Origin: Cladopsammia gracilis
Taxonomy: Eukaryota; Cnidaria; Anthozoa; Scleractinia; Dendrophylliidae
Assembly (NCBI GenBank): GCA_022457155.1
Contig: JAJGOT010000016.1
Location: 535,001 to 599,000 of the forward strand
DNA: 64,000 nt
Reading direction: 5' to 3'
Part shown: piece after piece, positions 30,001-45,000 of the stretch
Layout: every line of letters starts with the position of its first letter
Numbering within the stretch: the stretch's first letter is position 1
Notes under the pieces: generated by a model
Seen by the model: the letters and a program-made list of their open reading frames with translations, nothing else
Databases searched by the model: none
What the model was told of the DNA's origin: nothing
Translations under genes and position numbers: made by a program

Positions 30001-33000
30001 CCAGAGCTGCAGTTGCCATTTGCGTTTGAACATTCATGTACATCTGTTTAGAGACACAAAAAATGAGGCAGAGCCATTTTCCCAAGACTTACAGAAATAA
30101 GCTGAAATAACTTTCATGCATGTAGTGGGTTTTACAATAATATTTCATGTATGATTAGTGCAGAGAAAACACAAACTGCCGTCTAAAAATAAAATTGGTC
30201 ATTTATAGACCGATTTTTACGAGCTAACTAAGTGAACAAATGTTAGTTTGTATTAGTGTAGTTTGATGTGTTTCTCTCATATGTACCTACCTTCAGAACA
30301 TCTTGGTCCCTGAAATCCCCCTGCGCATGTACAGTTTAACCCTCCATTCTTGCAGACACCACCAAAGTGGCAAGGATTGTCGCAACACTTGTCAAGATCT
30401 TAAAATCAAAATGAAGAATCATATTACCTACATTGCACATAAAAATATAACAAAAATAAGACGAAGTATTTTTTTTTTTAAAGCTGGAGTATAACAAAAT
30501 GCAAACAACAACAGAACAAGGCGAAACGTTTTTTTTTTGTCGAAGACAAATGAATTGAGAGAATGTTTAGTTACCTAGACATAGTTTTCCTCTAACACTG
30601 TTAGCAACTTCTTGGAGGTTGTTGAACTCAGCGGTAAAAACACTATCCGATATCTGTTTGAGCTCGGTCAGGTCGTAATTCTTGCCGATCGCGATGACAT
30701 CAATAAGTGTCGATGAATGGAAACTGGCATGCGCAGTGACGTCATCTGTAGATGCTCCATCTGTGATTACCACTAATACTTGGCTAACATTGACTCTTGC
30801 AATGCTACTGTTGAACAACCTTGTGACCGCATAGTTTAGAGCTTGGCCTGTAAATGTCCCACCACCCGGATATGTAATATTGTCAATGGCATCTATTGTG
30901 TCATCATAGCTTGAGTACTGATCCAGATTAAACGCCAAGGTTGAATTTGTCGAGTACACGATGACTCCAACGCGTGTCTCACCGCTCGAGACATTGAACG
31001 AGCGAGTTATTTTCTTCACAAAATCTTTTATTATTTGGAAGTTGTCTTTTCCATAAAACTGTATACTAGCTGAGCCATCAATAACGAATCCAATTTCAAT
31101 CTCGTTGAACTTGGCATCTAGAAATAAGGAAAGCGATGCCGCATATTGTTATAGTATCACTCCGAAGAGACAATTGTAAATGGATATTAGGGTTATTGGA
31201 AAATGTAGCTTGAAACTCATGGTCACATTTCATTCAATGTACAATAGGTAGTGTGTGCAATTAAGAACAATCAATGCAAAAGCTTTTAAGGCTTACGACT
31301 AGGAAGGATATATAGAAGATATGTCGTGGAGATTTCAAGCACAGAACGCTTATTATAGAGCATTAAGAGAAAAATATCAATTGAATTTTCAGAGATAAAC
31401 AACCATAATCCGAGTTAAGTAAGTTATCCAAGACGCATGGAGATAAACTTGATAAAACAATGGCTCGATTTTTTCAACTCGCAATCCATTTTAAAACTGG
31501 CCATCTGCATTCCAGGACACTAATTCTTCCTCTTAGAGCACTAGTAGTATAAGTTCAATCGAAGCTGGACCATTATGTTTGGGTTTCCATGGATCTAAGA
31601 ATGTCTTTTGAGAATTGACTCAATATATTTCTCTTCATGCTCAGAGATTCACAGTCGTGCACTTAAATATATTGTGATGCATTGTCTCAGTGGGTGTTAA
31701 CATGGAACGGTAACGCATGCGCAATAGGTCATAACTGTCTCCACGAAACATCACAGTTTCACAAAAAAATGGTAATATTTTGACTGCAAATAGTATTTCA
31801 CCTAAATGACAATTTTTGCCACTGTATCCATGGTTACATTCACATTTGTAGTCGCCAATCGTGTTGTTACACGTTCCTCCGTTCTGACAAAGGCTGTTGT
31901 AACATTCATCAAAATCTAGAAAAATATAAAGGTGAAAAGCAATAAACAAAACTAAAAAATTTTAACAAGTTTCTGCAACTTTATCTAGCACTAGGGTATT
32001 TACAGACTTTAATAATCACGCCGCATTGGATGGTTTTGGTGCTTGTAAGGGGGGGAGCCGATGACGCGCAAGGAACAAAGCCAACAGGATATCCGGGCGA
32101 CCAGGCTACTGGCGTACCCGAAACAAACCATGAAATTCGGCGGGCAGCCACTCCCGGAACGAGATGAGGGCTGCGGCAGCTAATAGGGAAATATGGAGAC
32201 GCTTTAGATCTGTAGGGGCATTAGTTGCCACTAGGCACGAAGGATATAGGCAAGAGAAGCTATTTGAAACGCAATGAGCAAGGTGGACATTTTAGATACT
32301 TAACTTTGTTTTGTGACATTTTATTACTTACCATCCTCACAATTATCCCCAGTAAACTTTTCAGTGCAGGTACATTGATAACTCCAGTTAATTAGGTCTT
32401 GTATGCACGTACCACCGTTGAAGCAAGGACTCGTATAACAAGGCTTACTAGAACCGACTGCAATGTGGAAATGAAATAGTTGTGTGAACCCCTCTTATTC
32501 GTATTGTAAAAACACTACCATGACAAAGAACTAACGAAAAGCTTTCATCTGAGTTGTCTCACTTTTCGATTGCATCAACAGACTCAAACGTGTACCATGC
32601 ACAGCATAATACATATGATATACGATTTATGGTTTGACTGTGTGGGATGAGTATAAATGGTTAAATATCACAACAAATTACAGCTAAAGGATCACCTATT
32701 CCAGAACATCGCTTTTCCCAAAAAAATTTCAACAACCTGGTATTGTTTAAAATTCATATTGTTTTTCTAATCTTGTGTATGCTGTCACCCATAAACTAAT
32801 TACGATAAAATGTGTATGGAAATACCTTGAAAGCCTTAAGAAAATCACATTTCGTCAAGATTGTTATCGATTAGATTAAAAAAAAAATATCCTCAGTGAA
32901 GTTTTGCAAAAAGTTAAGAAGTCCGTAAGGCCGGTCAGGTTAGGTTCATATCCCAAGCGCCTATGATTTTGGGAAATAAATATTCATTCACTCATTCATT

Positions 33001-36000
33001 CATTCATTCATTCATTCATTCATTCACATAGAAACTTTGTTAAAGGGACGCTGCTCCACGGAAATAACGAAATTTTCCTTAATACTTAATTTCCATGTTG
33101 TATTGCTAAATGCCACCAAATATAAACCTTACTTGGATAAAAAGATTCTATAGAGCAGAACCGAAGGAGTAGTTTGGAGAAGAAGTGCAGGATTACAAGG
33201 ATGTAAAAGGATTACAGTTCATATGTCTTTTTAGTTCATATTCTTTGCGTTCATCACTTTTGGTGAGTTTTTCTTCCTATTTTAAGATAATAAAGCAAGC
33301 TTAAAGCAAGCATAATCATGAAGACACGATATATCAGACGGTTCAGTGTCCCTTTAATGTAGCAAAGTATAGTTTAGCTGAGAAAGTAATTCTTCTATTA
33401 ATAGGGAAAACTTACCTTAAATCCCTTAAACATATAGTATACTGGGTCGGGTTGTTCATCGGACGTACACACAAACCCATATCCCCACCATGGTACAAGG
33501 GGAGGGGGGGGATTGTTGCAACCCCCCACCTTGAGTTTTTGCGATGTTGCAAGTATTTCGTAAATATTTTAGGTCTAAAACATAGCCTTGATGTGCTGTA
33601 CAAGATAAGATAAGTATTATGGGTTGTGGCGCTGCTGGGGGCCCGTGACGTCATCGCCAACATGGCCGCCATCTTGGATTTTACTAAAATTCAAATTTAT
33701 TGGAAAAATGTGGAAATTGCAAATAATTTTTGCTATAGTTGCACAATAACATACAATTAAACATTTTGATGCCTTTGGTAGCATTTTATATGCTTTTTTT
33801 TTCGCCGAAAAAAGGTGAAAAACATGCATTTTTACTAAAAAATGGCTTGACCTCATGCTACTTATGATGCCATATTTCGTTACTATGGCAACCAGTTGTC
33901 GCAAACTTTACCAAAATGCGTCTCAACGATACATAGACAGCTACTGAAGACGGCATGTGCTAATCATAAATGATCTTAATCATATGTCCAAGGTTAGTGC
34001 AACCCAGGATTAGCGTAAATTGTGAATCCAATTATACATTTTCCAAAGTTGTCTGCATGCCCTTCAGTTTCGACTTTAACTTCTACTAGCTACAAAAAAT
34101 GACATGAAATCCTCGCTAACTTTTTATCCGGTATTAGTGTTAATCGGCTTTCGGACAATCGGGCCCAGGTGCCTATGGGCTTTAGACTGAATGTAATGAA
34201 ATAAGTAGTAACAGCAAGAAAAATTGTTTTTTAAAAAAGTGCAATACCTTGGCAGGTGTCCCATAGCTGGTCCCTGTCATAATCATCAGTAGTTGCACAC
34301 CATGGTTGGTTATGATTGTCTTTAATACAAGAGTAAATCTGTTGGCCTTTGTACAAGAATGGGAAAACACAGCATTTTTGTCTGACAGTTCTATGGCATC
34401 CTGATGGAAAAGAATAGCATAAATTAATTAGTGATCAATACATCTTAGTATCGCACTTATTTCAACGAATCGGTCTCTGGATTAAATTTGTACAATTTCA
34501 GAATCATGATATTTATTTCTTTTCTGGTTTTGATTTAAAACGAGCTGATAAACACTTTGCATTCCTGTACTTGTGATAAGATGAATAAGTTTATTTTATT
34601 ACATAACTCAGCCCCCGGAGGGGGGCGTACTTGACCAGTATTTGGGTATAGGGGTACCGCTGAGGATCTGAGACCTTGATCCTGATTAAGACAAAAATAA
34701 ACGAAAACATCTACCCTGTGTAAGGATAACAGCCCCTATTTTAGGACCTTGTCTAGGACACGGCTCGAGTGTGGTTATTGATCTGAGCTTTAAAAAAATG
34801 GAAGACTGACGCTTTGGAAAGAAAACGACTTCGTCTTCGCATGAATATACTAATCATGAGAAGGGATGTCACCACAAGCGCTCAGTTAGCTGGAACTATA
34901 CCCTGTTATAGGTCATGGATTTATACCAAAGCTTGTGAAAAGCAGTATTCCTTTCATGTCATTTGAGTGATCTAGTTTAACAATAATTATCTACCTTGTT
35001 ACCGACCTTTTGTAATCAGTTCTCCATCTGGTGTAGTTGTAACACAGCCCTTAAAGTTTGTCCTTATGCAGTAGCCATCGTTGGTGTTGAACGTCGGGTA
35101 TTTAGGTTCCAAAATGACTGACTGAACAAGCCGAGGAGGAAAAAATTCATTTTTACGAACCAAGTCTCCATCTCCATTTCTGTTGTTCATCTGTTCAAAT
35201 AGCTACCGAAAAGTATGAAAATGATATATCTGTAAAGGATGTATGAGCAAGGCTAAAAGAAAATTTATAAGAACCGAACGTTTTCTACTATTGCCATCAT
35301 CAGGGTGATGATCACCTGGATCTGTTATATTTTTGATACGTACCAAAGTTTTGTCGCTGTCGCGCGTCATGGCATATAGCACTTAGTTTTTCGACAATGA
35401 TGTATTGTGGGTGATGATGATGACGATGATGATCATGACGATGATGATGATGATGATAATAATAATAACAATAACAATGCAATGAAATGAAATGAAATGA
35501 AATGAAATGCATACGAAGTCATAAATTTTCTGATCCAATTTTGTTTAGTAACATTTTGAATTGATAACTATGGATTACCTAATTAATTATTTCTACTTAC
35601 CTGGCAATAATTTCCAGGAATGTTAAAATTGATAAATGTGTATCCGTCTGTGCTATAGCTGAGACACAACGTGTGAGGCCTTTCTTTAGGTACTTCGGAC
35701 CCTTGAACTTGCAGTTGAGAAATAGAGAAAGGCATTCCTACGAAAAAATACGGCCGGGTTTTGCACTGAGAATCGGAACAATTTTATTGGAACCCTTTCT
35801 ACATTTGGTTGCGTTGATTGTTAGCTACTTCACAACGAACAAGACTACTCCATCTGGAGGGCCCTGGGATCATTAGCTATTTGGTCTTCCCCCACAAGAA
35901 GCTCCAGGGTTGTAACTCTAACAGGCCGGATAACACACGTAAAATGAACCAATAGCTGGCTGTTATTAATAAGGACAAAATATGGATCTCTCGTTTATTT

Positions 36001-39000
36001 AATGCAACTTTTGAGTGTTGACAATGGTGAACATCGCATTGGAGTTGTCAAAACCTATCTTCAGGCGTATATCGTCAGCTTTTCTTAAGGCCGTTTATCA
36101 CACATTGGAAAAGACATGTGTTCACTTTCTACAGTGAACGCATCCATGTTCTTTAAAAGTAAATGCTCAACTGATTGGGATTGTCATCTTCCACTATTAA
36201 AATGTGCTCGGGCTTCGAATCCTCTACTTGGTTTAGTCACTCAAGTGTTTCGTTGATTCGGATCGTTGCTACATGTTTTTGTTTTTAACGAGATCGTTAT
36301 CCTCCCTTCCCCATTACATTCACTTTCTGTTCGTTCTGGAACGCTGGTACGTGTTCATGTAACTAACGTCAGTAACTATGAGTTACGTGTGTAAACAAAC
36401 ATTTCACCAGCATGCCAATTCAATCTGGATCTGAGCATGTCCTGTCAAGTGTCACCTTCTCTAAGCAAAGTCAATGTGGTCCTGTTTTTCAAACAGAATT
36501 TGAATTGCGATTTATATTCCTCCTATAACCGAGAAAGAACACTCATGCACTTACCAAGATCCACAACTAAGTAAGGATTGGAATCAGCCGGACACCAGGA
36601 TACATTTGAATTCACCAGAGGAGTCTCTGTCAGATTTTCGCGCGCACTTGAGAAGCTGAATGTCCCATTGAAGTTCATATTTCGTAAGATTGATGCTACA
36701 AATGAGAATGAAATCCAAAGTTCTGTTGTAGTAGATCAACATCAACAACACCCATATGATGTCCACCTAGCCATCACTGTTGTGATGTAAATATAAACAC
36801 ACTGGAAGCAAACATTGTCCTTACTTTGTTTCTTCCACATAAGTATCACTGGATCAGGGACACCCCACGAGGAATATTTAGGAAAACAGCTGGAATGGCG
36901 TTGTACTGTTTTTCCATATCATTTTAGTGCATTTAAGCAAATTGTGTGAAAGCTAATTAAGCATATTTTGAGGTTTCGGTTTTATTAGCTGAATATTGCA
37001 GCAGAAAATATAATCTTATCGCCTGAATTTGCAAGCTGCTTTCACCTTTCCGAAAATCCTATCTAACCTTATTTCGTACCCAAAACCACATTCTTCTGTT
37101 CCACCGAAAACAAAAGGCGTTACATTTTCCTATGTTAAGAAAGTGTCAGGCGAAATTTTACTCACGAAAACTCTAGTTTTAAATATAATTTATTACGATT
37201 TTTTAAGACGACTTCGGCCTTCCGCCTTTCAGCTTTTCATCGACACAATTCGTTGGGTGCTTCAGCTGGAATATCAGTATACATGGTTAAATAGCTAGAG
37301 TTTTTCTCCATACAACGTGCGCATTCATTGGTTGATTCATGGTCACATGACATCTAACAAACAAATAGTTTCCCGCCAATTGTCCTGAGCGGGCAACAGG
37401 GCATCATTTGCGAAAGCGGGGAACAATGTTGGCGTCAAAGTGTAACATTGCACTGTTGCTCGCTAGCGCACGTGAGTAGACCGTGACAAAAGGTGGCATG
37501 ATTATGTTGCGATCGATGTTTACCTCGAGTGCTCGGCGCGTTTTTCTAACTGTGCTGTGTTTTTTTTTTTTGTGTTGCTATATAGCAAATCACTTAATGA
37601 CTGATCCCTCGGGAAACAGTGAATTTTGTTTTCCCCGAATCTCGATGTTTTCCGAGACGAAGTCGAGGGAAACATCGAGATTCGAGGTAAACAAAATTCA
37701 CTGTTTCCCTCGGAACCAGTCATTAAGTGTTTAGTGTTTAAGGAAAGACTAAGATCATCACAAAAAGGAAGCTATTGCTCTCATAATAGTTGAGAGAAAA
37801 AAGTTAATATTATATGGCTTTTCAGCTAGATTTATTTCTTACATGACATGCTGTCAAGTACGTCGATCTTGAGGCAAGAGCCGTTACCGCTTAAGGGGCC
37901 CCTGGGAGAGATTTTCAGATGCCGTATCTGGACATTTGTTGGTACATTTATCGTTAGGTTATTCTGATATCTTGGTGATGTCCATGGAATATCAACCTGC
38001 AAAATTAATATAATTGAATTCAAGTTAAATTATGTTATTTAAAATGTGGTTATTGTTCATCAGTTTGTAAGATAGATAAATGGTTATTCAATTTTTTTTT
38101 TCGGTGGAGTCTGTTGAGATCAACATCTCAAAGTGACTCCATCGTGAGACAAATTAATAAGCATTAATCTAAGATGATATTAGTTTTAAAGCCACTGGCA
38201 GATAATTGGTTTTGGCTTTCGGTCTGAATACAAGCTGTGCATCAGTGTGGCATTTATAACAAAATTACCTAAACTTAAAAATGAAATGAGATAAGGTCAT
38301 CACAGTGATGAAGACAATTTAAAGTAATTGAAAATAAATCCCGAAACCAATCAAGGCTTTGAAAGGGATTGAAACACTTGTCCTCCGCGTTGACGGAAAC
38401 GTTCTATTTTAATAACACGTTAAACACTTAACGAAAAAAGAAAAATATAGAGAATTTGGGGTTCAGAAAAAAAAAACACAATCAGACAGACAGAGTTAAC
38501 TATGTGCGGAATGAGAAGAAATAAATAAGCAGTTTGACATGAAACGGATTGCCACCATATTTTCTTACCAGACAGTTCACTCTTTGTACGATCTTTTGAA
38601 CACCTTCCACGTCATCAGCAGTAGAACCAAAGCAGAAGTTGTCAGCAAAATCTCTGGAGCCGTTTTTTCCTTGCACACTGATTTCGGTTAGGTATGTTTT
38701 TGTACCTTTGAATGAAAAAGTGCATTTCAAGATTAATATATACTTTGCATAACAACAACTTAGACCCATCACGCTGTTTTAGTAATTTCTTTGTTTCATA
38801 AAATCAAAGAAACAGCCGTTTCTTTGTTCATATTTGGTTCACAACTTTTACTAAAACGTTTATAAGTCAATACACACTAATACTGCACAAACGTAAATAA
38901 ATTCTGCTAACTGAAGTATTATAGCCGAGAGGTAGAATTATTAAATTTGCTGTAAAGTTTAACCGGGGGAAGGGAGGTTCCAGAAATTACCTTACTTTAG

Positions 39001-42000
39001 GGCGAATTGAGGAAACTTCTAGATTGTTTTTTTGTAACTAGTCAAGAATAGAGCTATAATTTTACTCAGTTATGAAAGAAAACAGTATGCTCAAAATAGT
39101 ACTTTCTTGGTATTAAATGACGGCCACAGCCCAGGCTAGTATAGAAATTGTTAAACGGATGACAATAGTCTGTTGCTTTTATTTAACTCTCGGAAGTACA
39201 AGGAAATTTATTAATATCCCATCGTCAGTGGTACAAGTAGCGAGGGGTAATTGCTCCTCCCCCCCACCACTCCACTTTAAATTCAAATGTCAAAACAGGT
39301 TTTCTAGTTAATAATTGTTTTAACTAATCATTTCACATCCTGAGAGGAAGTCTTCTATGAGCCAGTTCGATCATAACGCGCCAGTTTTATAATACTTTAA
39401 ATCCCTCAGTGCCTGATATCTTGCTAAAACTGGAAAGCTAGAACATTATTCACTTCAAAGCTTTCATATCAGTAATCGACAAGTCTTGTTCAGTTGGTGT
39501 AACTCGAAAACCGATTTTACTTACCAAATTTAATCTCAAGTGTTCGGTTTAAGTCTCCACCATTTGGACACCAGGAATACCCTCCTCCTACCACAGGGAT
39601 GCCCCAGGATTCATTGTACGACGAACCTTTGATCGTTGAGTTCGAGAGATGAATTGCACTTTGTTGTATGTCTAAGAGCTGGCCACACTTAGCTGTTTGG
39701 AACAAGAAAAATTTAGGTTCTAACATTAATGCTGAACAATTTTCCGGTGTTAAAACATGAAGATAGATTAGGTAGATGATATATTGTCATGATATTTTAT
39801 ACTATTTGAGCTACATTGTTTCAGTTTATTTTTATAAGGAATCTTTGTATTCTGTATAAACTGACCTAATTATTCAGATCTTGTATTTTTACTTTTATTT
39901 TAATTGTTAATTTATCTTTAATTTGTATAGTATGTTAAGATCTGCATAATTAAAGTTGAGTAAAAAAAGATAGACTTGCAGTACACACTATTTCACCAGG
40001 TGTCCTGTTTAAATTTAAAGTTTGCATCTTCTCTAATGATTTCATCTCATCTCATCTCATGTCATCTCACTTCATCTCATCTCATTTCATTTCATCTCGT
40101 CTGATCGCATTTCGTCTCATTTCGTCTAATACATCTCATCTCATCACATCACATCTCATCACATTATTTCATCTCATCTCATCTCATCTCATCTCACCTC
40201 ATCTCATCTCATCTCATCTCATCTCATCTCATCTCATCTCATCTCATCTCATCTCATCTCATCTCATCTCATCTCATCTCATCTCAACTCGTCTCATTTC
40301 ATCTTACATCATATGATCTCATTTCATTTCATCTCATCTTGTCTTCCCTTATGTTTCGTTATCCTATTTTATAAATAAAATATTGCTGTTACCCACCTCC
40401 AAGAAGGTAAACTTCGCTCACAAGATCGCCGCCCTTCCCGTCTGGTGGACAATTTATATTACCGTACACACTGTAGTTTAAATGTGCGAATGGACCAGAA
40501 AAACAGGCTCCTCCATCCTGCACAGCAAATGCTTTATAACCCATTTCTGCTGCCTCTAAAGCACATTTCAATATAGCGTTGTCTCTCATATTGTAAGGAC
40601 GATCAAGGTAAGAGGCATTGACTGACTCCAAGGACGCTATAGCACGAGTATCGTTGTTGTCACGGAAACATCCCAGACTTAAGAACTGTATTGACTTGCC
40701 TAAATTGATTAGAAAAGAAACGTAAAGTTAAAAACATATAGAGACACAAGCAATGAACATTAACGTTTTGACATGTTACGAATTTTATATGAAGTGGTCG
40801 GCGCTAGAATAGTACTTAGCTAGCAAGGTGCGTTGTTTCGCCAAATTCTTGGCTTGCACTTACGTCATATCAAAATTCAGAGGAATTAAAAAAACGGATT
40901 TCCATTCCAAAATGTTTATGGAATTGTAGAGAGTTTAAAACTACACATCTGGGCCAAATATAAAAGCGCCAGATCATTTCGTTCAAGAGTTATAGGCGAA
41001 CGAGTTTTAGACATCTTTAGTGAAAACGAATGGAGCGGCCATCTTGGTGTACCAAACCGGAAATGTAAACTGATGTTTTCGGATCCAACAAAAACTACGC
41101 CGGCTGTGTTTGGTTCTCAGAAAGTCCAGCCACAGGGAACCCAAACGCTGTATTAGCTCACAATCATAATCATTTGGGTTCCCTGTGGTCCAGCCAAAAT
41201 TATTGGAGAACAAACCAGAGCTAACTTTCTCGGAGAAATGGATTTTATTCCTAACACTTTCAGCATTTGAATTTTCAGTTAAGGCATCCGAACAAGTAAA
41301 AAATTGGCAAGTGATACAAATATCCCTTTAAGCGGCAGTGAATCATCAAAAGAAACATAAACATGACTTTCTAAAACCTTTGCTGAACTTGGCTCGTAGG
41401 TGCCCTTGTCATAATCCAACCCTCCTTATCACACTTATGTCCAGGATTGCAGATAATTAGATGCATGACAAATTTTGATATCCAACACGAAGTGTCCCAT
41501 TAAGTCCAAGTGTTAACTATCTTTTTTGAAATGTAAGGTAAGCATTAGTGTTAGTGTTGTTTTTAGGTTAGGGTAAATGCACCTGTTTATCTTTACTTAA
41601 AGAGCAGAATTTAGGGGACACTTCGTGACGTTTCTTGTCTGTATTTTTGAAAACAAGTGATGTTGAAGTTGAGTAGAAGGGCAAGAGGACACTTGGTGAC
41701 GCTTATTAAATTTGTCATGCATCTAATTATCTGCAATCCTGGACATAACTGGAGTGAATTGATATTTTTTTTTTTAATAGCGAAGGCAACAACAACAACA
41801 GCAACAACAATTTATTGACAATAATCAAAATAGAACAACATCGATTGTCCCGCAAATTAAATAGCTACGAAGCTAATCTAGGCGGGGCAAGGCAGAAGCA
41901 GTAACACATCTTACAAAAAGAAAATTAAGAAAATTACATACAAGCAGAAAAAAATATTGTCTAAGACATTTCGCTATAGTTACACATAAACATAGTTTGT

Positions 42001-45000
42001 GATTTATTCAGTTCTCAGCATGAAACTAGTACCAACCATGTGAGACTTACTTATCATCATACATGTACACTTACTTATCTCACAGTTGACTCCATGGAAT
42101 TCCGGGGAGCAAGTGCATTTGTAGCCACCGTCAAAACTTGTGCAGGTACCATTGTTATGGCACGGAGAGCTGACACATTTGTCCACCACTGATCCCATAA
42201 AAGAAACGCAAAGGTACCGTATAGGTTATTAAGAACAATACACAGGTAGTCGAGAGAATTGTTAGAAACCCAGTGAACTTTAAAAATGATACCATACTGC
42301 TCCAGCTGAACTATGCTTGATCACTGTAAATAGTAAATTTCTTTGTATAAAGTAAAATAAGTTTCGTTTAAATTTTATTAAAATGATCATGAACTATAGA
42401 CGCTTTAAATTTTTCTAAAATCCAACAAAACAGTGGTATCTTTTGGATGTGAAATTTGCAATGAAGAAAAAGACAAAATATAAAAAAAAAGGAAATGGGT
42501 AAACAATTAAAACATGTATAACAAATAAATCAATCAATAAAGATCCCACAATTAGAGTAGATTTTAGAGATGGACGATTATATTAGGGAAGAGAACTACC
42601 AAAACTTGATGCCCTGGATGAGCTACTAGTACACCTGTACGTTGAGCTAATACGTCAGAACATTTAAATGCAGTTTCAAACAACTGGCTTTACTATGCAG
42701 CTGGCGTGCAAATTAGACAGGTTAATTTATTATCCTATTCTCTCTCTTTCGCGTTATACACCATAAAAACACAACAAATGCGGTTTTTGAAGGAAGTTTT
42801 GTACTCTGCTTACTTAATGACCAAAAACAATTAAATATTGTTATTTTTGAGTTTGAGCTACTTTTCTGGATAGGTACGATTAACTTACCTTGACATATTT
42901 TCTGAGCCATTTTCAGAGATTTTGCCCACAAATTATTCGTGTCATTACATTTGACAAAATGATGGTCATCTGGATCAGAGGCTATCTCTCTCATTTGTCC
43001 CGAAGAGACCCCAACACCTACAGCAACAGCAAAAATGGTGACGTTGGAGGTTTTCAAGTCGATGGTAGGAACGGCAATATCGTCATCAGACTTAGAACTT
43101 GCGATGACCAAAACGACAATAGTAGCTTCTCTTTGAGTGTCATTGTCAGATAACCGATTCCTGACCGTCTCTAGGGCTTTTCCTAAAAGTACCTGGCTGG
43201 TATTTGGGAAATGCAACGTTATGGAGTTGTTCAGTTCTGCTCTTGTTTTATAAACGTTTGTTTCGTTTCCTTCCACGTGTGTAATGATCCAAGTTTTGTT
43301 GACCGCTACATCAAAATAGCTGGATACATTAGTGACAAAATTACGAACCTCTGCGAAGTTGGCATCGCCAAGTTTGTAGGAGCCATCCACGACAAATACC
43401 ACAGTTAGGTTTGCGGAGCAGAGAGCTGAAATAAAAGGGTATGTTTGAATACGGTGTTTAACTGTTTAAATCAATGTTTTACATCTTCTGGGAATTTAAT
43501 GAAATTGTAAATGGGTGAAACTGCATGGTTTTATCTGTAAGAATCTAAGCTTATATTAATAAAAATATGAAATATATATTATCTTTCACACAATTTTGAA
43601 AGAGACATTCACTCAAAATCCATGTTGTGCCCATTGCCACACACAAAATAATAACAAAACGGCCAAAGTGAAAAGAAACTACTAATTGAATTTTTTTCTA
43701 CTCCTCTTCAGCAGGACAATTGACATTTTAACCAGTTTGTTCATATTTTTGATCAATTCGAAAGCATAATCTTGGACTGCCAGTGAAAATAGGAACTGCG
43801 CGCCCATTAAAACACCAACAAACATGTCTCACACATCATCTTCAACATTGTTGGAGGGGTGTGGGGCGAAAAATCTTTGTAAGGCGGTCTGGGCGAGCAT
43901 ATATTATCACTCATTTTGAATTTGCACACCGAAAAGTTTACAAAAAAGTGAAGTGTCCCTAAACTTTTTGGTCAACACTGCAGATAGTCAGATCAAATTT
44001 ATGTATTCAACCATGGAAAATGAGGACACTAGTTGATGTTGTTGTTTTTTTTTTTCAATAGAGAATTTGAGCTATACTTTACTTCGGGTGTAGCAGAGAT
44101 ATTTTTGTTATTTCCACAGGTTTGGTAGCCACTACCACGTATACTTATAACAAAGCAACGACAAAACATTTTGTTGTGAAATACATGTTTATGGCCCCGA
44201 CCACACTAATGCGTTTTCAAAAGTCTCCGTTTTCATCTCGAAGAAAACGAAGCAAAATATTTTCGCCCACACTATCGTTTTCGCATCGTTTTCACCTGTC
44301 CACACTAAAACGGTCGAAAGCGATGAAAACAACTGGGACCGGGGATTGCGCATGTGTTAAAGATGATAGTTGCTCGCCTATACCGCGCATATTCAAAATA
44401 AGTTTTCAAGTGAGTTTTGCAACATTTATATTAGAAACGAAATTATGCTAAAATTCAAATGTAATTACTACTAAAATGCCCACTATATTACAATTATATT
44501 GTTATACATTCAGGGATGTTGAATTATGTGAATTTGTGGTTTTCTTTCGCTGCGGCATTCTTAGAAAAGTTACTTAAAAGTCAAGAATTTAAACTATTTA
44601 TTAAAATATCATTTTATGACGCAAGTAGTTGCAGATTTTCTAACAATGAACACTTCAAAAGCGAAAATTTCCATTAATAGTTTCGAGATAAGGCTCGAAG
44701 AGCAAATAATAAACTTTTTCACTTGTAGAATAGTTATTATTGCTATGGTATTGTACAAGCCACATGGAAAGAAAAAGACGATATATAATTTTAAAGTATT
44801 TTCTTTCTTGCGTCAGAAAGTCGCATTATATTTGTCTGCCGGGATAAGAGAATGCTTTGTTTTACGTAATCTAGCGTCAAAACATCACGTAGTCTACAAG
44901 AGGTCAGAACTTCTAAACTACACGTTCGCCACCTAACACCTTACACGCACGTTTTTTTTTTTCTTTAAATCGTTCGTATTCAGTATAGACAGACAGAAAT

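Noticed and set aside
40059..40316. SSHLI-repeat protein
   Set aside because: Translation of the CATCT microsatellite.
40034..40345. CRISPR-like regular repeat
   Set aside because: A pure pentanucleotide microsatellite without spacers, in an animal intron.
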